64,000 nucleotides of DNA, taken from NCBI RefSeq assembly GCF_016908515.1, contig NZ_JAFBEA010000002.1, positions 1-64,000 of the forward strand. Direction: 5' to 3'. Of this stretch, positions 18,700-27,631 are shown piece after piece; position 1 is the stretch's first letter; each line of letters begins with the position of its first letter. The notes beneath the pieces are model-generated. The model made no database searches. It was not told the DNA's origin and saw only the letters and a list, made by a program, of their open reading frames with translations. The DNA is from Virgibacillus halotolerans (GTDB lineage Bacteria > Bacillota > Bacilli > Bacillales > Amphibacillaceae). A program made the position numbers and the translations under genes.

Positions 18700-18732
18700 A
18701 TTTTAATCGGGATTATAATGAAGATAGTAGAG

Positions 18733-18763
18733 GCCTATGCATCGGTGTTATGCATGGGCTTTT
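18733..18763 (+). terminator. Intrinsic terminator of the nucleoside operon
   Basis: Arms gcctatgcat and atgcatgggc (one G-U pair) with a 7-nt loop, then tttt. Confidence 0.75.
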
Positions 18764-19102
18764 CCTAATTAAAAGGTAGTTTCTTGTGTGTTTTTGAAAA
18801 GTGCAATTATGAAATTGATGCAAGTAGATGGTATAATAAATAAAGTATACATTGATATTGAGTTTAAGACTGAAGTCCAATTTGAAATGAAGGCTTCTAT
18901 GGACCAACTATTTAAAGCTTGTTTTATGTCTATGAACAATCTATATCAAGGCATCAGGAGAGCTTACATCAATAGAGTGACATGGATCAATATACTTTTG
19001 AAAGATTTTAGCTTTTCTTGTGTTAAGCAATTGCCTGTTTCAAATGCCGCTTTGTAATTCAATGATCAACGTACAAATTTAGATTCCTGCATATATCATT
19101 TA
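18764..19102. other. Intergenic region, no supported gene
   Basis: A plus-strand open frame at 18788-19057 lacks a ribosome site and family resemblance, so I do not call it. The sequence may be an older coding remnant. Confidence 0.3.
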
Positions 19103-19578
19103 CTAACTTCCGTCTTTTGTGAAAGAGGGCAATGCTTTGTATTGATCAGGAACTCGTTCATCTATTTTATATTTGAGTATATCCTCACGGTACAACCAAC
19201 TCTGTCGCAAATCTTCTTAACGCCCCTTTTTGTTTCGTTCAGTAACAGCATAATATATTCATATTTTAGCATGAAGTATGCATTTTCACTGAAAAAGTAA
19301 TGAAGCAGTTGGAATGTCCAATCTATTTCAGTGACCTTTTCGCTTACAACGAATGTGGATACCCGTTTATTTGGGTCAATCACCATTAAAGCGTTATATG
19401 CCTCTATTCCTTTGGCTAATAATAATTCACCATACTGATTTCGGTATACATGTATTTGCGGCCCTTCACTTTTCAAAAAGATGCTGTACCTTCGAGCAGC
19501 GGTTTCTTTCGTGGGCAAATATTTATGACGTACAATGATGTCTTTTACAGCGATCTGTTCCATTTTACCCTGGTTCAT
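19103..19578 (-). pseudogene. ParB-like domain protein, frameshifted near the 3' end
   Basis: From ATG 19576-19578 (AAAGGA 10 nt upstream) the frame gives a ParB/sulfiredoxin-like N-terminal domain: MEQIAVKDIIVRHKYLPTKE, IHVYRNQYGELLLAKGIEAYNAL, and a helix-turn-helix-like end ETKRGVKKICDRVGCTVR. There the frame runs into IYSNIK and a stop at 19162. Removing one frameshift lets it continue as ILKYKIDERVPDQYKALPSF to a stop at 19103. A single-base deletion near 19180 is the simplest explanation. The gene is divergent from epsN, and similar ParB-like genes often accompany polysaccharide loci; function unknown. Confidence 0.6.
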
Positions 19579-19708
19579 TTGACTCACATCCTTTCATTCT
19601 GTCTTTAAAGATATGTGAATGAAAGAATGTCCTATGAGAGAAAGGGGGTTTTGTTGTTTCTAATTAGAAGTAATTAGCAAAAAGCATTGGGTAATTGGTT
19701 AGAATAAT

Positions 19709-19738
19709 TTTTCAATATCGGGATAAATCATGTATAAT
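19709..19738 (+). promoter_or_regulatory. epsN promoter candidate
   Basis: TATAAT at 19733-19738 with a weak ttttca 18 bp upstream. The same cataaatcatgtataatgg-like stretch, as gataaatcatgtataatgg, recurs at the second, broken copy near 58410-58430, which shows how well this part has been preserved. Confidence 0.5.
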
Positions 19739-19858
19739 GGGTAATTAGTAATAGAAAAATAGATCACATGAACGAGACATTAATTTATCCATTTTATTTT
19801 AAAAATTAAAATACTTATTTGGACCGCAATAAATACATAAAGAAGGAATGATTTAATC

Positions 19859-21010
19859 ATGACTGATAAAAACAAGCGAATTTTCCTTTCCTCCCCACAC
19901 ATGAGCGGGAACGAGCAAAAATATATACAAGAAGCATTCGATCTAAACTGGATTGCTCCGCTTGGTAATAATGTAGATGGATTAGAGAAAGAACTAGCAG
20001 ACTATAATGCTATCAATGGGGCAGCAGTTGTTACCTCTGGGACAGCTGCGATTCATTTGGCATTGAGACTATTGGAAGTTAGCGCTGAGGACACCGTTTT
20101 CTGTTCTTCCTTAACGTTTGTGGCGAGCGCAAATCCAATTTTGTATCAAGGTGCTACACCTGTGTTAATCGATTCGGAAATGGATACGTGGAATATGTCA
20201 CCAGTTGCATTGGAACGGGGGCTTGCAGAGGCACAGGCTGATGGGAGTTTGCCAAAGACTGTTATTATCGTGAATTTATACGGACAAAGCGCCAAAATGG
20301 ATGAGCTTGTAGCAATTTGTGATAGTTATGGTGTGCCGGTTATAGAGGATGCAGCGGAATCACTAGGTAGTACATATAAAGGCCAAAAAAGCGGTACGTT
20401 TGGCAAGTTTGGAATTTTTTCATTTAACGGAAACAAGATTATTACGTCATCCGGGGGCGGCGCGCTCATATCTGATGATGAGGAAGCATTAGCTAAATCC
20501 AGATTTCTTGCAACACAAGCGCGTGACCAAGCTGTCCATTACCAACATAGTGAAATCGGCTATAATTACCGCATGAGTAACATTGTAGCTGGGATTGGCC
20601 GCGGACAGTTGGAAGTGTTGGACGAGCGTGTCGGACAACGGAAAGCCGTATTTGAAAGATATTATCAGGCGTTTGCTTATGTCCCAGGGATTAAGTTTCA
20701 ACCGGAGCTTGCAGATACTATGTCAAATCGCTGGTTGACTGCTTTGACGATTGACCCTGAGGTCGCGGGTGTTTCGAATCACGACATTATTGATAGATTG
20801 GCAGAAGAGAATATCGAAGCTCGTCCCGTGTGGAAGCCAATGCATTTGCAGCCGTTGTTTGATGGTGTGAAGTATTATGCCCATGAAGAAGGGAACAGTG
20901 TTTCGGACTATTTGTTTGAATATGGATTGTGTTTGCCGAGTGGATCGAATATGAGTGTGGAAGAGCAAGAGAGAGTTATTGGTATTATTAATGAGGTTTT
21001 AAATAAATAG
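19859..21010 (+). CDS. epsN: EpsN-type sugar aminotransferase (DegT/DnrJ family)
   Basis: This PLP enzyme of 383 residues aminates a UDP-4-keto sugar in exopolysaccharide or glycan synthesis (EpsN/PglE type). Seen: [31 protein letters not shown], the substrate/PLP loop VTSGTAAIHLALRLL, the Asp motif PVIEDAAESLG and the PLP lysine in FNGNKIITSSGGGAL (about residue 188). The sequence follows B. subtilis EpsN closely along its length. It stands alone, without the epsM/epsL partners, so the product may serve genes elsewhere. A truncated second copy of its 5' half and promoter lies at 58.3-58.8 kb. Confidence 0.88.
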   Translation: MTDKNKRIFLSSPHMSGNEQKYIQEAFDLNWIAPLGNNVDGLEKELADYNAINGAAVVTSGTAAIHLALRLLEVSAEDTVFCSSLTFVASANPILYQGATPVLIDSEMDTWNMSPVALERGLAEAQADGSLPKTVIIVNLYGQSAKMDELVAICDSYGVPVIEDAAESLGSTYKGQKSGTFGKFGIFSFNGNKIITSSGGGALISDDEEALAKSRFLATQARDQAVHYQHSEIGYNYRMSNIVAGIGRGQLEVLDERVGQRKAVFERYYQAFAYVPGIKFQPELADTMSNRWLTALTIDPEVAGVSNHDIIDRLAEENIEARPVWKPMHLQPLFDGVKYYAHEEGNSVSDYLFEYGLCLPSGSNMSVEEQERVIGIINEVLNK

Positions 21011-21022
21011 TACAAGTAGTTA

Positions 21023-21063
21023 AAAGGGTTTGTATCGTATTATAGGTACGAATCCTTTTTTTA
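21023..21063 (+). terminator. Terminator after epsN
   Basis: Arms aaagggtttgta and tacgaatccttt pair with G-U tolerance and run into a T tract. Confidence 0.65.
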
Positions 21064-21179
21064 CAATTAAATGGGAGATTGGAGAGAGCATAGATGATCT
21101 GGCAATCAAATTATAAAGATGGAAGCAATTCACAAATCTAGATCATGAGTTAGCTTTATAACTGAAAGAACTAGAAGGT

Positions 21180-21269
21180 GAATATTGCGGATGAATAGAG
21201 GCACTTGTGCGGAGTTTTGAGCCAGTCATTGCGGAAGATAGAGCCACTATTTGCGGACGGGAGAGCCAA
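21180..21269 (+). repeat. IS21-type end repeats (four units)
   Basis: Four imperfect units follow each other: attgcggatgaatagaggca, tgtgcggagttttgagccag, attgcggaagatagagccac and atttgcggacgggagagcca. They precede the decayed istA at 21350 in the position of an IS21 left end, and resemble the repeats at 2394-2464. Confidence 0.65.
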
Positions 21270-21349
21270 TAATATAAACAAGAACAACCTCTTGTATAAT
21301 AATAACTGCATGCAATTAAGCATGACACTATTGTACAGGAGGTTTTTTA

Positions 21350-21690
21350 ATGATTAATTGTCGTAAGGTCCTAGAACTGCAATTTGAAGGAATCAGTCAA
21401 TGAACGATCAGTTCTAGTACTTACTGTTCATTCAAGAAACAGGGTTTCTGAAGTCGTTCAACGTGCAACAAAACGTGGTGTGCAAAAATTGAACGATACG
21501 ATGACCAATCAATGGTTAGAAGCGTTTCACTTTCCGGAGAAATAGGCTATTGAAAAAGGGTACTTCCCAGTTGATTGGGGAAAAATGTATAAGGAATTAC
21601 AGAAAAAGAATGTCACTTAGACTTTATTGCACCATAAGTATGCAACAGAAGCACGTGAAGGTGGTAAGATTCTTTATGCCTATCGAAAGA
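21350..21690 (+). pseudogene. istA: IS21-family IstA transposase, 5' remnant
   Basis: AGGAGG precedes ATG 21350. The frame reads MINCRKVLELQFEGISQ, stop, TISSSTCHSRNRVSEVVQR, DTMTNQWLEAFHFPEK, stop, AIEKGYFPVDWGKMYKELQ, then stop and LLHHKYATEAREGGK. It follows the IstA N-terminal third (SRNTV helix-turn-helix and the HxEY segment) but has at least four breaks. The catalytic core and istB are missing; the homology ends near 21690, where another repeat begins. Confidence 0.8.
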
Positions 21691-21790
21691 AAACATGGTT
21701 CTTCCATGTTGAAGTTTGCTTAACGTATGTTTTTCGTTAAATGTTGGTGATACCCCTGGATCAATTCGATGGCTGTAATCAATTGAACTT
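21691..21790 (-). repeat. Inverted copy of a gene-end repeat (left border of island)
   Basis: gaaaacatggttcttccatg and the following tttgcttaacgtatgttttt up to about 21785 match, in inverted orientation, the sequence at 29287-29366 with few differences. In the other copy the repeat begins inside the last codons of an open frame (SSWDITYI, stop); here the reverse strand shows the decayed equivalent SRGITNI, stop. The two copies bracket the 21.9-28.8 kb gene group. Confidence 0.7.
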
Positions 21791-21864
21791 CTTTAAAAAA
21801 ATTTTAAAAGAGGATTCTTAACCGTTATGAAACGTTTTCTTAAAGTAAATAAAAAATAATAATA

Positions 21865-21891
21865 AAAAATGAATGAATATCATTCATTTTT
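21865..21891 (+). promoter_or_regulatory. TetR-type operator palindrome
   Basis: Perfect 12-bp arms aaaaatgaatga and tcattcattttt around a 3-bp centre, 65 bp upstream of the TetR gene, suggest autoregulation. Confidence 0.7.
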
Positions 21892-21956
21892 ACTAAATTT
21901 CATGTTATAGTATAAAAAATAATCCTAATATTTAAATTAAGAAAAGAGGAATTTTA

Positions 21957-22532
21957 TTGGAAGATAAAAAAACAAGTATTACTTTATCAGCTATAAAGGC
22001 TTTTAAAGAAAAAGGAATTGAACACACTACAATATCAGATATTGTTAAGTATGCAGGAATTGCACAAGGAACTTTTTATTTATATTTTCCTTCAAAGCTA
22101 TCCGTAATGCCTGAAATTGCAATAATAATGGTAGAAAAAATATTAGAAGAATTAAAAAACCACGTTAATATTTCTGATACTTTTGATATAAAACTAAAAA
22201 AAATAATAGAAGTGATATTTAACTTAACAGAAGAATATAAGGATATTTATGCACTAATATATTCTGGGCTGGCATCAAGTGAATATCTTGTACACTGGGA
22301 AAATATCTATGAAAAGTATTATGAAGCTATTGGTGGAATTCTTTCTAATGCACAAGATAAAGTGGAAATAAGATCTACAATTAATCCTAAAAGATATGCA
22401 GCTATTTTAATAGGTTTGATTGAAGCTTCTGCAGAGAAATCTTTTCTTTATAATGAACAAGATGAAAAAATTATTGAACTAAAAAAATCAGAAGTGTTTG
22501 ACTTTGCTTTTAGAAGTTTAACTCAATCATAA
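21957..22532 (+). CDS. TetR-family regulator of the SMR exporter
   Basis: This 191-residue repressor starts at TTG 21957 with AGAGGA upstream. The N-terminal TetR helix-turn-helix is clear (HTTISDIVKYAG, IAQGTFYLYFPSK, about residues 27-52), followed by an all-helical ligand domain. It is first in an operon with two SMR proteins, the layout of the B. subtilis yvdT-yvdS-yvdR group, so it probably controls them and itself via the palindrome at 21865. Ligand unknown. Confidence 0.88.
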   Translation: MEDKKTSITLSAIKAFKEKGIEHTTISDIVKYAGIAQGTFYLYFPSKLSVMPEIAIIMVEKILEELKNHVNISDTFDIKLKKIIEVIFNLTEEYKDIYALIYSGLASSEYLVHWENIYEKYYEAIGGILSNAQDKVEIRSTINPKRYAAILIGLIEASAEKSFLYNEQDEKIIELKKSEVFDFAFRSLTQS

Positions 22533-22573
22533 TATTATAACTTAGCGACATCTAAGTAATTAGGGGGGGTTAT

Positions 22574-22936
22574 TTGAATCGAGCATGGATATATGTATTT
22601 CTAACTAGTTTATTTGAATTAATTTGGCTTTATGGATTTAATATAGCTCATACTTGGTGGCATTGGATATTTATTCTTATATTGATATATTTTGATTTGC
22701 AATGTCTGGCAAAGGCCTGTCAAGGTCTACCTACTGGAACAGTGTATGCTGTTTTTGCTGCTGCTGGAACTATTGGAACTGTATTAATGGATACTTATTT
22801 GTTTCATGTAGATATTACGTTAATTAAATTACTTTTTATAGGAATTATTTTAATTGGTGTAATAGGGCTTAATCTATCAGATCATAATTCTAAAAAAGAT
22901 GATAGAAAATCCCGTAAATGGATGGGAGTTAATTAA
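22574..22936 (+). CDS. SMR efflux subunit 1 (paired small multidrug resistance)
   Basis: This protein of 120 residues has four membrane helices and the conserved membrane glutamate at position 15 (SLFELIWLYGFN), with PTGTVYAVFAAAGTIGTV in helix 3. It has a charged C-terminal tail (HNSKKDDRKSRKW). It starts at TTG behind GGGGGG. It overlaps the next gene by one base, so the two are probably translated together and form a heteromeric transporter as YkkCD and YvdRS do. The substrate may be guanidinium-type or other cations; this is inference. Confidence 0.9.
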   Translation: MNRAWIYVFLTSLFELIWLYGFNIAHTWWHWIFILILIYFDLQCLAKACQGLPTGTVYAVFAAAGTIGTVLMDTYLFHVDITLIKLLFIGIILIGVIGLNLSDHNSKKDDRKSRKWMGVN

Positions 22937-23250
22937 TGGGGTGGTTATTGGTTTTTTTAGCTACAGTTTCAGAATTGATTGGGGTATATGGATTAAATTT
23001 ATATAATAAAAAGCGAAATTTACTTACTTGGATTATTTACTATGGCGGAATTTTGGTATCTTTTGCTTTCTTATATTTTTCTTTTAAATATTTATCGGTG
23101 AGTATATCTTATGCTGTATTTATTGGTTTTGGAACAGCCGGAGCTGTCGTTATGAATATGGCATTTTTCGATGAATCAAAAAATTTTTTTCGGATTCTTA
23201 GTCTATTGGCAATTATTGTTGGTGTCACAGGATTAAAGATTGTTTCTTAA
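22936..23250 (+). CDS. SMR efflux subunit 2
   Basis: This 104-residue four-helix partner has the conserved glutamate at position 13 (TVSELIGVYGLN) and ISYAVFIGFGTAGAV in helix 3. It lacks the long charged tail of subunit 1, the usual difference between the two halves of paired SMR exporters. Its ATG overlaps the stop of subunit 1. Confidence 0.9.
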   Translation: MGWLLVFLATVSELIGVYGLNLYNKKRNLLTWIIYYGGILVSFAFLYFSFKYLSVSISYAVFIGFGTAGAVVMNMAFFDESKNFFRILSLLAIIVGVTGLKIVS

Positions 23251-23286
23251 ATCAGTTTATTTTTATATTAGTGATTTGAGTTAAAA

Positions 23287-23300
23287 TGAAAGCGATTAAA
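23287..23300 (+). promoter_or_regulatory. Candidate cre
   Basis: tgaaagcgattaaa matches the cre consensus at 13 of 14 positions and lies 50 bp before the deacetylase gene, suggesting that the genes that follow form a catabolite-repressed operon separate from the exporter. Confidence 0.5.
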
Positions 23301-23350
23301 CAGGTGTAGTTAAAAAAATGATATTAATAATAATACGAGGAGGAAGTAAA

Positions 23351-24196
23351 ATGCAAAAGTCCGGAAAAATAAGATTACCTGAAGGAAAGAATATTGCAGT
23401 AAATATTGGATGTGATTTTGATGCAACGTCGGTTTGGATGGGGACCTTCCAAAAAACTTCTCCGGCATTTATGTCAAGAGGTGAGTTTGGAGCAGAAGTT
23501 GGTGTTCCTCGCATATTAAAATTATTTAAGAAATATGGTATTAGAGGGACTTGGGCTATACCAGGTCACACTGTAGATACTCATACAGACATCTGTAAAG
23601 AAATCATTTCAAATAATCATGAAGTATGTCATCATGGCTACCTTCATGAAGATCTTACCCCAATGAGCTATGAAGAAGAAAAAAGAGTGATGGAAAAAGG
23701 CTTAGAATCCTTAGAAAAAATAGGAATAAATCCCACAGGATATCGTTCTCCAAGTTGGGATTTTAGCCCGAACACTTTAAGAATCTTAGAAGAATATAAC
23801 TTTAAATACGATAGTAGCTTAATGGGGAATGATTTCCATCCTTATTACATCCGTCCGATAGAGGTTAATCGTGATAAAGGTAGTGTGTTTAAAGAACCTA
23901 GTAATATTTTGGAAATTCCTGTTTCATGGTTTCTAGATGATTTCCCTACACAAGAGTACATCCCAGGAATTAGCGAAGGACTCATTTCAACTTCTAGCGT
24001 GTTAAACCGATGGATTTCTTCATTTGATTATGCCTTGCAAGAAGATGGAGCTTGCTTTGTTTTAACAGTTCACCCGCAAACGAGCGGAAGGGCTCATATG
24101 ATCCAGATATTAGAAGAATTTATCAATTATGCCAAAAATAAAGGAGCATGGTTCACAACATTAGAAGAAATATATAATTCGTTTCATAGTAATTAA
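23351..24196 (+). CDS. Polysaccharide deacetylase-type hydrolase (PuuE/HpPgdA branch)
   Basis: The 281-residue protein has the NodB fold: VNIGCDFDATSVWM (catalytic Asp), RGTWAIPGHTVDTH, VCHHGYLHEDLTPM (metal-binding H-x4-H type motif), GYRSPSWDFS and a late FVLTVHPQTSGR. There is no signal peptide, so it is cytoplasmic. This branch includes imidases, allantoinase-like PuuE and the Helicobacter peptidoglycan deacetylase relative, so the substrate is more likely a small amide or cyclic imide than a polymer. AGGAGG precedes ATG 23351; the longer frame from 23318 has none. The MFS gene follows within 20 nt. Confidence 0.85.
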   Translation: MQKSGKIRLPEGKNIAVNIGCDFDATSVWMGTFQKTSPAFMSRGEFGAEVGVPRILKLFKKYGIRGTWAIPGHTVDTHTDICKEIISNNHEVCHHGYLHEDLTPMSYEEEKRVMEKGLESLEKIGINPTGYRSPSWDFSPNTLRILEEYNFKYDSSLMGNDFHPYYIRPIEVNRDKGSVFKEPSNILEIPVSWFLDDFPTQEYIPGISEGLISTSSVLNRWISSFDYALQEDGACFVLTVHPQTSGRAHMIQILEEFINYAKNKGAWFTTLEEIYNSFHSN

Positions 24197-24216
24197 TAGA
24201 AACAACGTTCATAATT

Positions 24217-25602
24217 ATGAAGGGAGTGTTAGAAATAGATAGAAAACAAGAAATTGCAGATTTAAATGCTCGTATTGACAGATTACCTAGAACAGGACTG
24301 CGTGGAATCACCTTTATGCTTATAGGATTATCTTACTTTTTTATGTTTTATGATTTAAGCATTCAAGGATTCATAATCCCTACAATAGCTGAAGAATTTA
24401 ATTTAACTTCCACTCAAACGGCCATACCTATTTCTTTTTACTTATTAGGTTATCCATTAGGGGGTTATTTTTTAGCAGTATATGGTGATCGAGTAGGAAG
24501 AAGGCAGGCTTTGTTAATAACTGTTATTGTTGTAGCATTCGGTAGTTTAATGACAGCTTTATCTTGGGATATGTGGTCTCTTACGTTTTTTAGATTTTTA
24601 GTAGGAGCTGGTTCTGGTGCAGAAATTGCTCTAGCATCTACAATTACTGCAGAATTTTCTCCAGCTAAAAAGCGAGGTAAATATCTTCAAATGATGTATT
24701 TTTGGGGAGCTGGAGGTTTAACACTCACTCCTTTTATATCATTAGCATTAATCGACTTTCAATATGGCTGGAGAATTATAACAGCTATAGGGGGAATTGT
24801 TGCAATATTATTAATATTTTTGAGAAAAAACCATCTTCCTGAATCTCCTAGATGGCTAGTTGCTAATAACAAAATAGAGGAAGCAAAAAAACAAATAGAT
24901 GAGATAGAGAGATTTTGTGAAGAAAAAACAGGGGAAAAGTTACCCGAAGTATATAATGTACCAATTGAACAAGAAAATGAAGGTAATGAATTGAAAACTT
25001 TATTCAAGCCTCCTTACGTAAAAAGGGTTATAATCACACTGTTATTTTGGTGTCTTTGGTTAGTAGCAACAAATGGATATTTAACCTATGGACCTACTAT
25101 CATAAGCAATGCTGGTGCAGGTCTAGTTGACGGTAACTTGTTCGCTGCTTTAGGGTACTTGGGAACTCCTGTGGGGGCGATTCTTGCTTTTTGGTTTGTA
25201 GATTCTTTAGAAAGAAAAGTTTCTATGTTTATTATAACAGTAATTTTTGCAGTTGGCTTAATTTTAATTACGTTTACTCATAGTACATTATTAGTGTTTT
25301 TAGGAGCGTTTTTTATTTCTTTCTGTATTGCTGCTCAGTCTATTGCATATGGATATATGGCAGAAATATTTCCAACACGAATTAGAGCTACAGGTGTAGT
25401 AGTTACTGACTCAGGTGGTAATCTTACAGGGATTGTTACCCCTTTCATTATAGTAGGCTTATTAAGCTTAGTAGGAGGAATTGGAACTTTAATAGCACTT
25501 TCTATCATTGTTTTTGCTTCAGGATTAGTAATTTTAATAGGAGGAGAAAAGACCACTGGAGTAGAATTGACTAGAATTGCTGAAGAAAAAAAGTCTTCAT
25601 AG
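24217..25602 (+). CDS. MFS transporter (aromatic acid/sugar type)
   Basis: Twelve membrane helices in 461 residues with the MFS motif GDRVGRRQALLITV, FRFLVGAGSGAEIALAS, AEFSPAKKRGKYLQ, HLPESPRWLVANN after helix 6 and AEIFPTRIRATGVVVTDSG late. The PESPRW and FPTRIRATG motifs place it among the sugar and aromatic-acid transporters. The start is uncertain: ATG 24217 has no ribosome site, and GAAGGGAG falls just inside the frame. It probably imports the substrate of the neighbouring deacetylase-like hydrolase and dehydrogenases. Confidence 0.82.
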   Translation: MKGVLEIDRKQEIADLNARIDRLPRTGLRGITFMLIGLSYFFMFYDLSIQGFIIPTIAEEFNLTSTQTAIPISFYLLGYPLGGYFLAVYGDRVGRRQALLITVIVVAFGSLMTALSWDMWSLTFFRFLVGAGSGAEIALASTITAEFSPAKKRGKYLQMMYFWGAGGLTLTPFISLALIDFQYGWRIITAIGGIVAILLIFLRKNHLPESPRWLVANNKIEEAKKQIDEIERFCEEKTGEKLPEVYNVPIEQENEGNELKTLFKPPYVKRVIITLLFWCLWLVATNGYLTYGPTIISNAGAGLVDGNLFAALGYLGTPVGAILAFWFVDSLERKVSMFIITVIFAVGLILITFTHSTLLVFLGAFFISFCIAAQSIAYGYMAEIFPTRIRATGVVVTDSGGNLTGIVTPFIIVGLLSLVGGIGTLIALSIIVFASGLVILIGGEKTTGVELTRIAEEKKSS

Positions 25603-25833
25603 CTGATTAAAAAGTATCAAAAATAAATATAAGTATTATGTTTGAGAGCAATTTTATGCAATGTATATGCCATATAATCTATACAAATAAATATTACATT
25701 ATTTTAAAAACCTCCTTTTTTATTCTGTAATATATTTTTCATAAAAACATATCACGCAAATTTTTAAAAGTAAAAAGGAGTATAATATTCTTGTTTTTTT
25801 AAATTTTAAAATATAAAAGGATGAACATATATC

Positions 25834-26586
25834 ATGGAAAGATTAAAAGATAAAGTAGCAATAATTACAGGAGCAGCAAATGGACAAGGCGCTGCAGAAG
25901 CAAAAATGTTCTCTGAAAATGGCGCAAAAGTAGTAATGACAGACATTTTAGAAGAAGAACTACAAAATGTAGCTAATAATATTAGAGGTGATAAAAAGTC
26001 CGTATTAAGTTTAAAACATGATGTTACCTCAGAAAAAGATTGGAAACACATTATTAATGAAACAAAAGAGCATTTTGGCAAAATAGATATATTAGTAAAT
26101 AATGCCGGAATTGGCTCTACCAAAACCATAGAAGAAGAAACAATAGAAGGTTGGGAAAAAGTCCAAAAAGTTAACTCTAATAGTGTTTTTATAGGTATAA
26201 AATATACAGCTCCAGAGATGAAAAAATCTGGTGGAGGATCTATTATTAATCTTTCATCAGTATACGGCATAATTGGAGTAAAAGGTTATTCCGCTTATCA
26301 CGCTTCTAAAGGAGCTATTCGTAGTCTAAGTAAAACTGCGGCAATGGAATTCGCAAAACATCATATAAGAGTAAATAGTGTACATCCTGGATTAATTCAA
26401 ACTCCTATGACCGAATCTTTATTTCTTGATCCTAATATTGTTGAGTGGATGCAATCAGTCACTCCTTGGCCAAGGCTAGGAAAACCAGAAGATGTTGCTA
26501 ATGGAGTTTTATTTTTAGCATCTGACGAGTCTTCTTTTATTACAGGAACAGAATTGATAATAGATGGTGGCTGGACAACTCATTAA
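25834..26586 (+). CDS. SDR oxidoreductase 1
   Basis: A classical short-chain dehydrogenase of 250 residues: TGAANGQGAAEAK cofactor loop, VNNAGIG, catalytic Ser (INLSSVYG) and Tyr-Lys in YHASK, PG motif VHPGLIQTPM, and TGTELIIDGGW at the end. VVMTDI after the second strand (Asp) favours NAD(H). It is 18 nt from the second SDR, with which it is co-transcribed. The substrate is unknown. Confidence 0.9.
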   Translation: MERLKDKVAIITGAANGQGAAEAKMFSENGAKVVMTDILEEELQNVANNIRGDKKSVLSLKHDVTSEKDWKHIINETKEHFGKIDILVNNAGIGSTKTIEEETIEGWEKVQKVNSNSVFIGIKYTAPEMKKSGGGSIINLSSVYGIIGVKGYSAYHASKGAIRSLSKTAAMEFAKHHIRVNSVHPGLIQTPMTESLFLDPNIVEWMQSVTPWPRLGKPEDVANGVLFLASDESSFITGTELIIDGGWTTH

Positions 26587-26604
26587 AAGTGAAGGGAGAA
26601 TATA

Positions 26605-27378
26605 ATGAATTTAGAAAACGAAGTTGCACTTATAACTGGTGGTGGAAAAGGAATAGGTAAAGCAACTGCTTTATTACTTGCGAAAAAAAAGGCTAAAGTA
26701 GTTATAACTGATATAAATGAAGAAGATGGTGATAAAACCTTACAAGAAATCAAAGGTAAAGGTGGGGAAGCTATATTTATTAAACATGATGTTAGCAGTG
26801 AAGAAGATTGGATAAGAGCTGTTAATAAATCTATCGATAGATATAAATTTATTAATATTTTGTTTAATAATGCAGGCATCTTTACTTTAAAACCCTTATT
26901 TGAAATAAGCTTAGACGAGTGGAATAAATTGATGAATATCAATGTTACAGGAACTTTTCTTGGCATGAAACATGTTGTCCCTCACATGATTAAAAATAAA
27001 AAAGGGTCTATAATAAACGCTTCTTCTACAGCAGCAATTAACGGAGCACCTAATCACTCATTATATGGTGCTTCTAAAGGAGCTATTAGATCTTTAACAA
27101 AGCATGCTGCTACAGAATTTGCTCCAAACGTTCGAGTAAATTCTATTTATCCAGGTTTCGTAAAAACTCAAATGATAGACTATGCATCAGAATTATCTAA
27201 TACTAAACTAGATAACCAAGCTAGTAGTGTGCCTCTTAATAAATTAGGAACACCTACAGATGTCGCTAATTTAGTTTTATATTTAGCTTCTGATATGTCA
27301 TCGTATATTACTGGATCTGAATTTGTGGTTGATGGAGGATTGTCCGCTGGACCACCTGTATGGGAAATTAAAGAGTAA
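26605..27378 (+). CDS. SDR oxidoreductase 2
   Basis: A 257-residue classical SDR: TGGGKGIGKATALL, VVITDINEED (Asp for NAD), FNNAGIF, INASSTAAI, YGASK and SGxEFVVDGG-type end (TGSEFVVDGGLSAG). It is related to, but clearly distinct from, SDR 1 and is preceded by AAGGGAG. A pair of SDRs in one operon suggests two oxidation steps or stereo-inversion of an alcohol through a ketone. Confidence 0.9.
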   Translation: MNLENEVALITGGGKGIGKATALLLAKKKAKVVITDINEEDGDKTLQEIKGKGGEAIFIKHDVSSEEDWIRAVNKSIDRYKFINILFNNAGIFTLKPLFEISLDEWNKLMNINVTGTFLGMKHVVPHMIKNKKGSIINASSTAAINGAPNHSLYGASKGAIRSLTKHAATEFAPNVRVNSIYPGFVKTQMIDYASELSNTKLDNQASSVPLNKLGTPTDVANLVLYLASDMSSYITGSEFVVDGGLSAGPPVWEIKE

Positions 27379-27631
27379 TGTTTATTTTAGTTCTATGTTT
27401 TTGTAAAGTTAAAATATTTTCATCACAAAATTTATTATATTGCTTCTGTATTTTAATTCAGATAAAGCAATTGATATTTACGTCAAAGTTGAGTTAAAAC
27501 AATTGATAACAACAGAACAATTCGTCCAATAATAGATGAAAGACGGATAAAATAAGCCTTTTAAAAAGTTAATTATTTAATAATATTTTTATATTCTATA
27601 CTTCATAAAAACGAAAGGAATGATATTTGAA

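Noticed and set aside
18788-19057. Plus-strand open frame of 89 codons after the nucleoside operon
   Set aside because: No ribosome site, no family resemblance, and a composition that fits chance AT-rich sequence. Kept only as an intergenic note.
21957-23250. Guanidine (ykkC-type) riboswitch in front of the SMR genes
   Set aside because: The leader before the TetR gene is short, AT-rich and has a TetR-type palindrome, with none of the conserved ykkC motifs.
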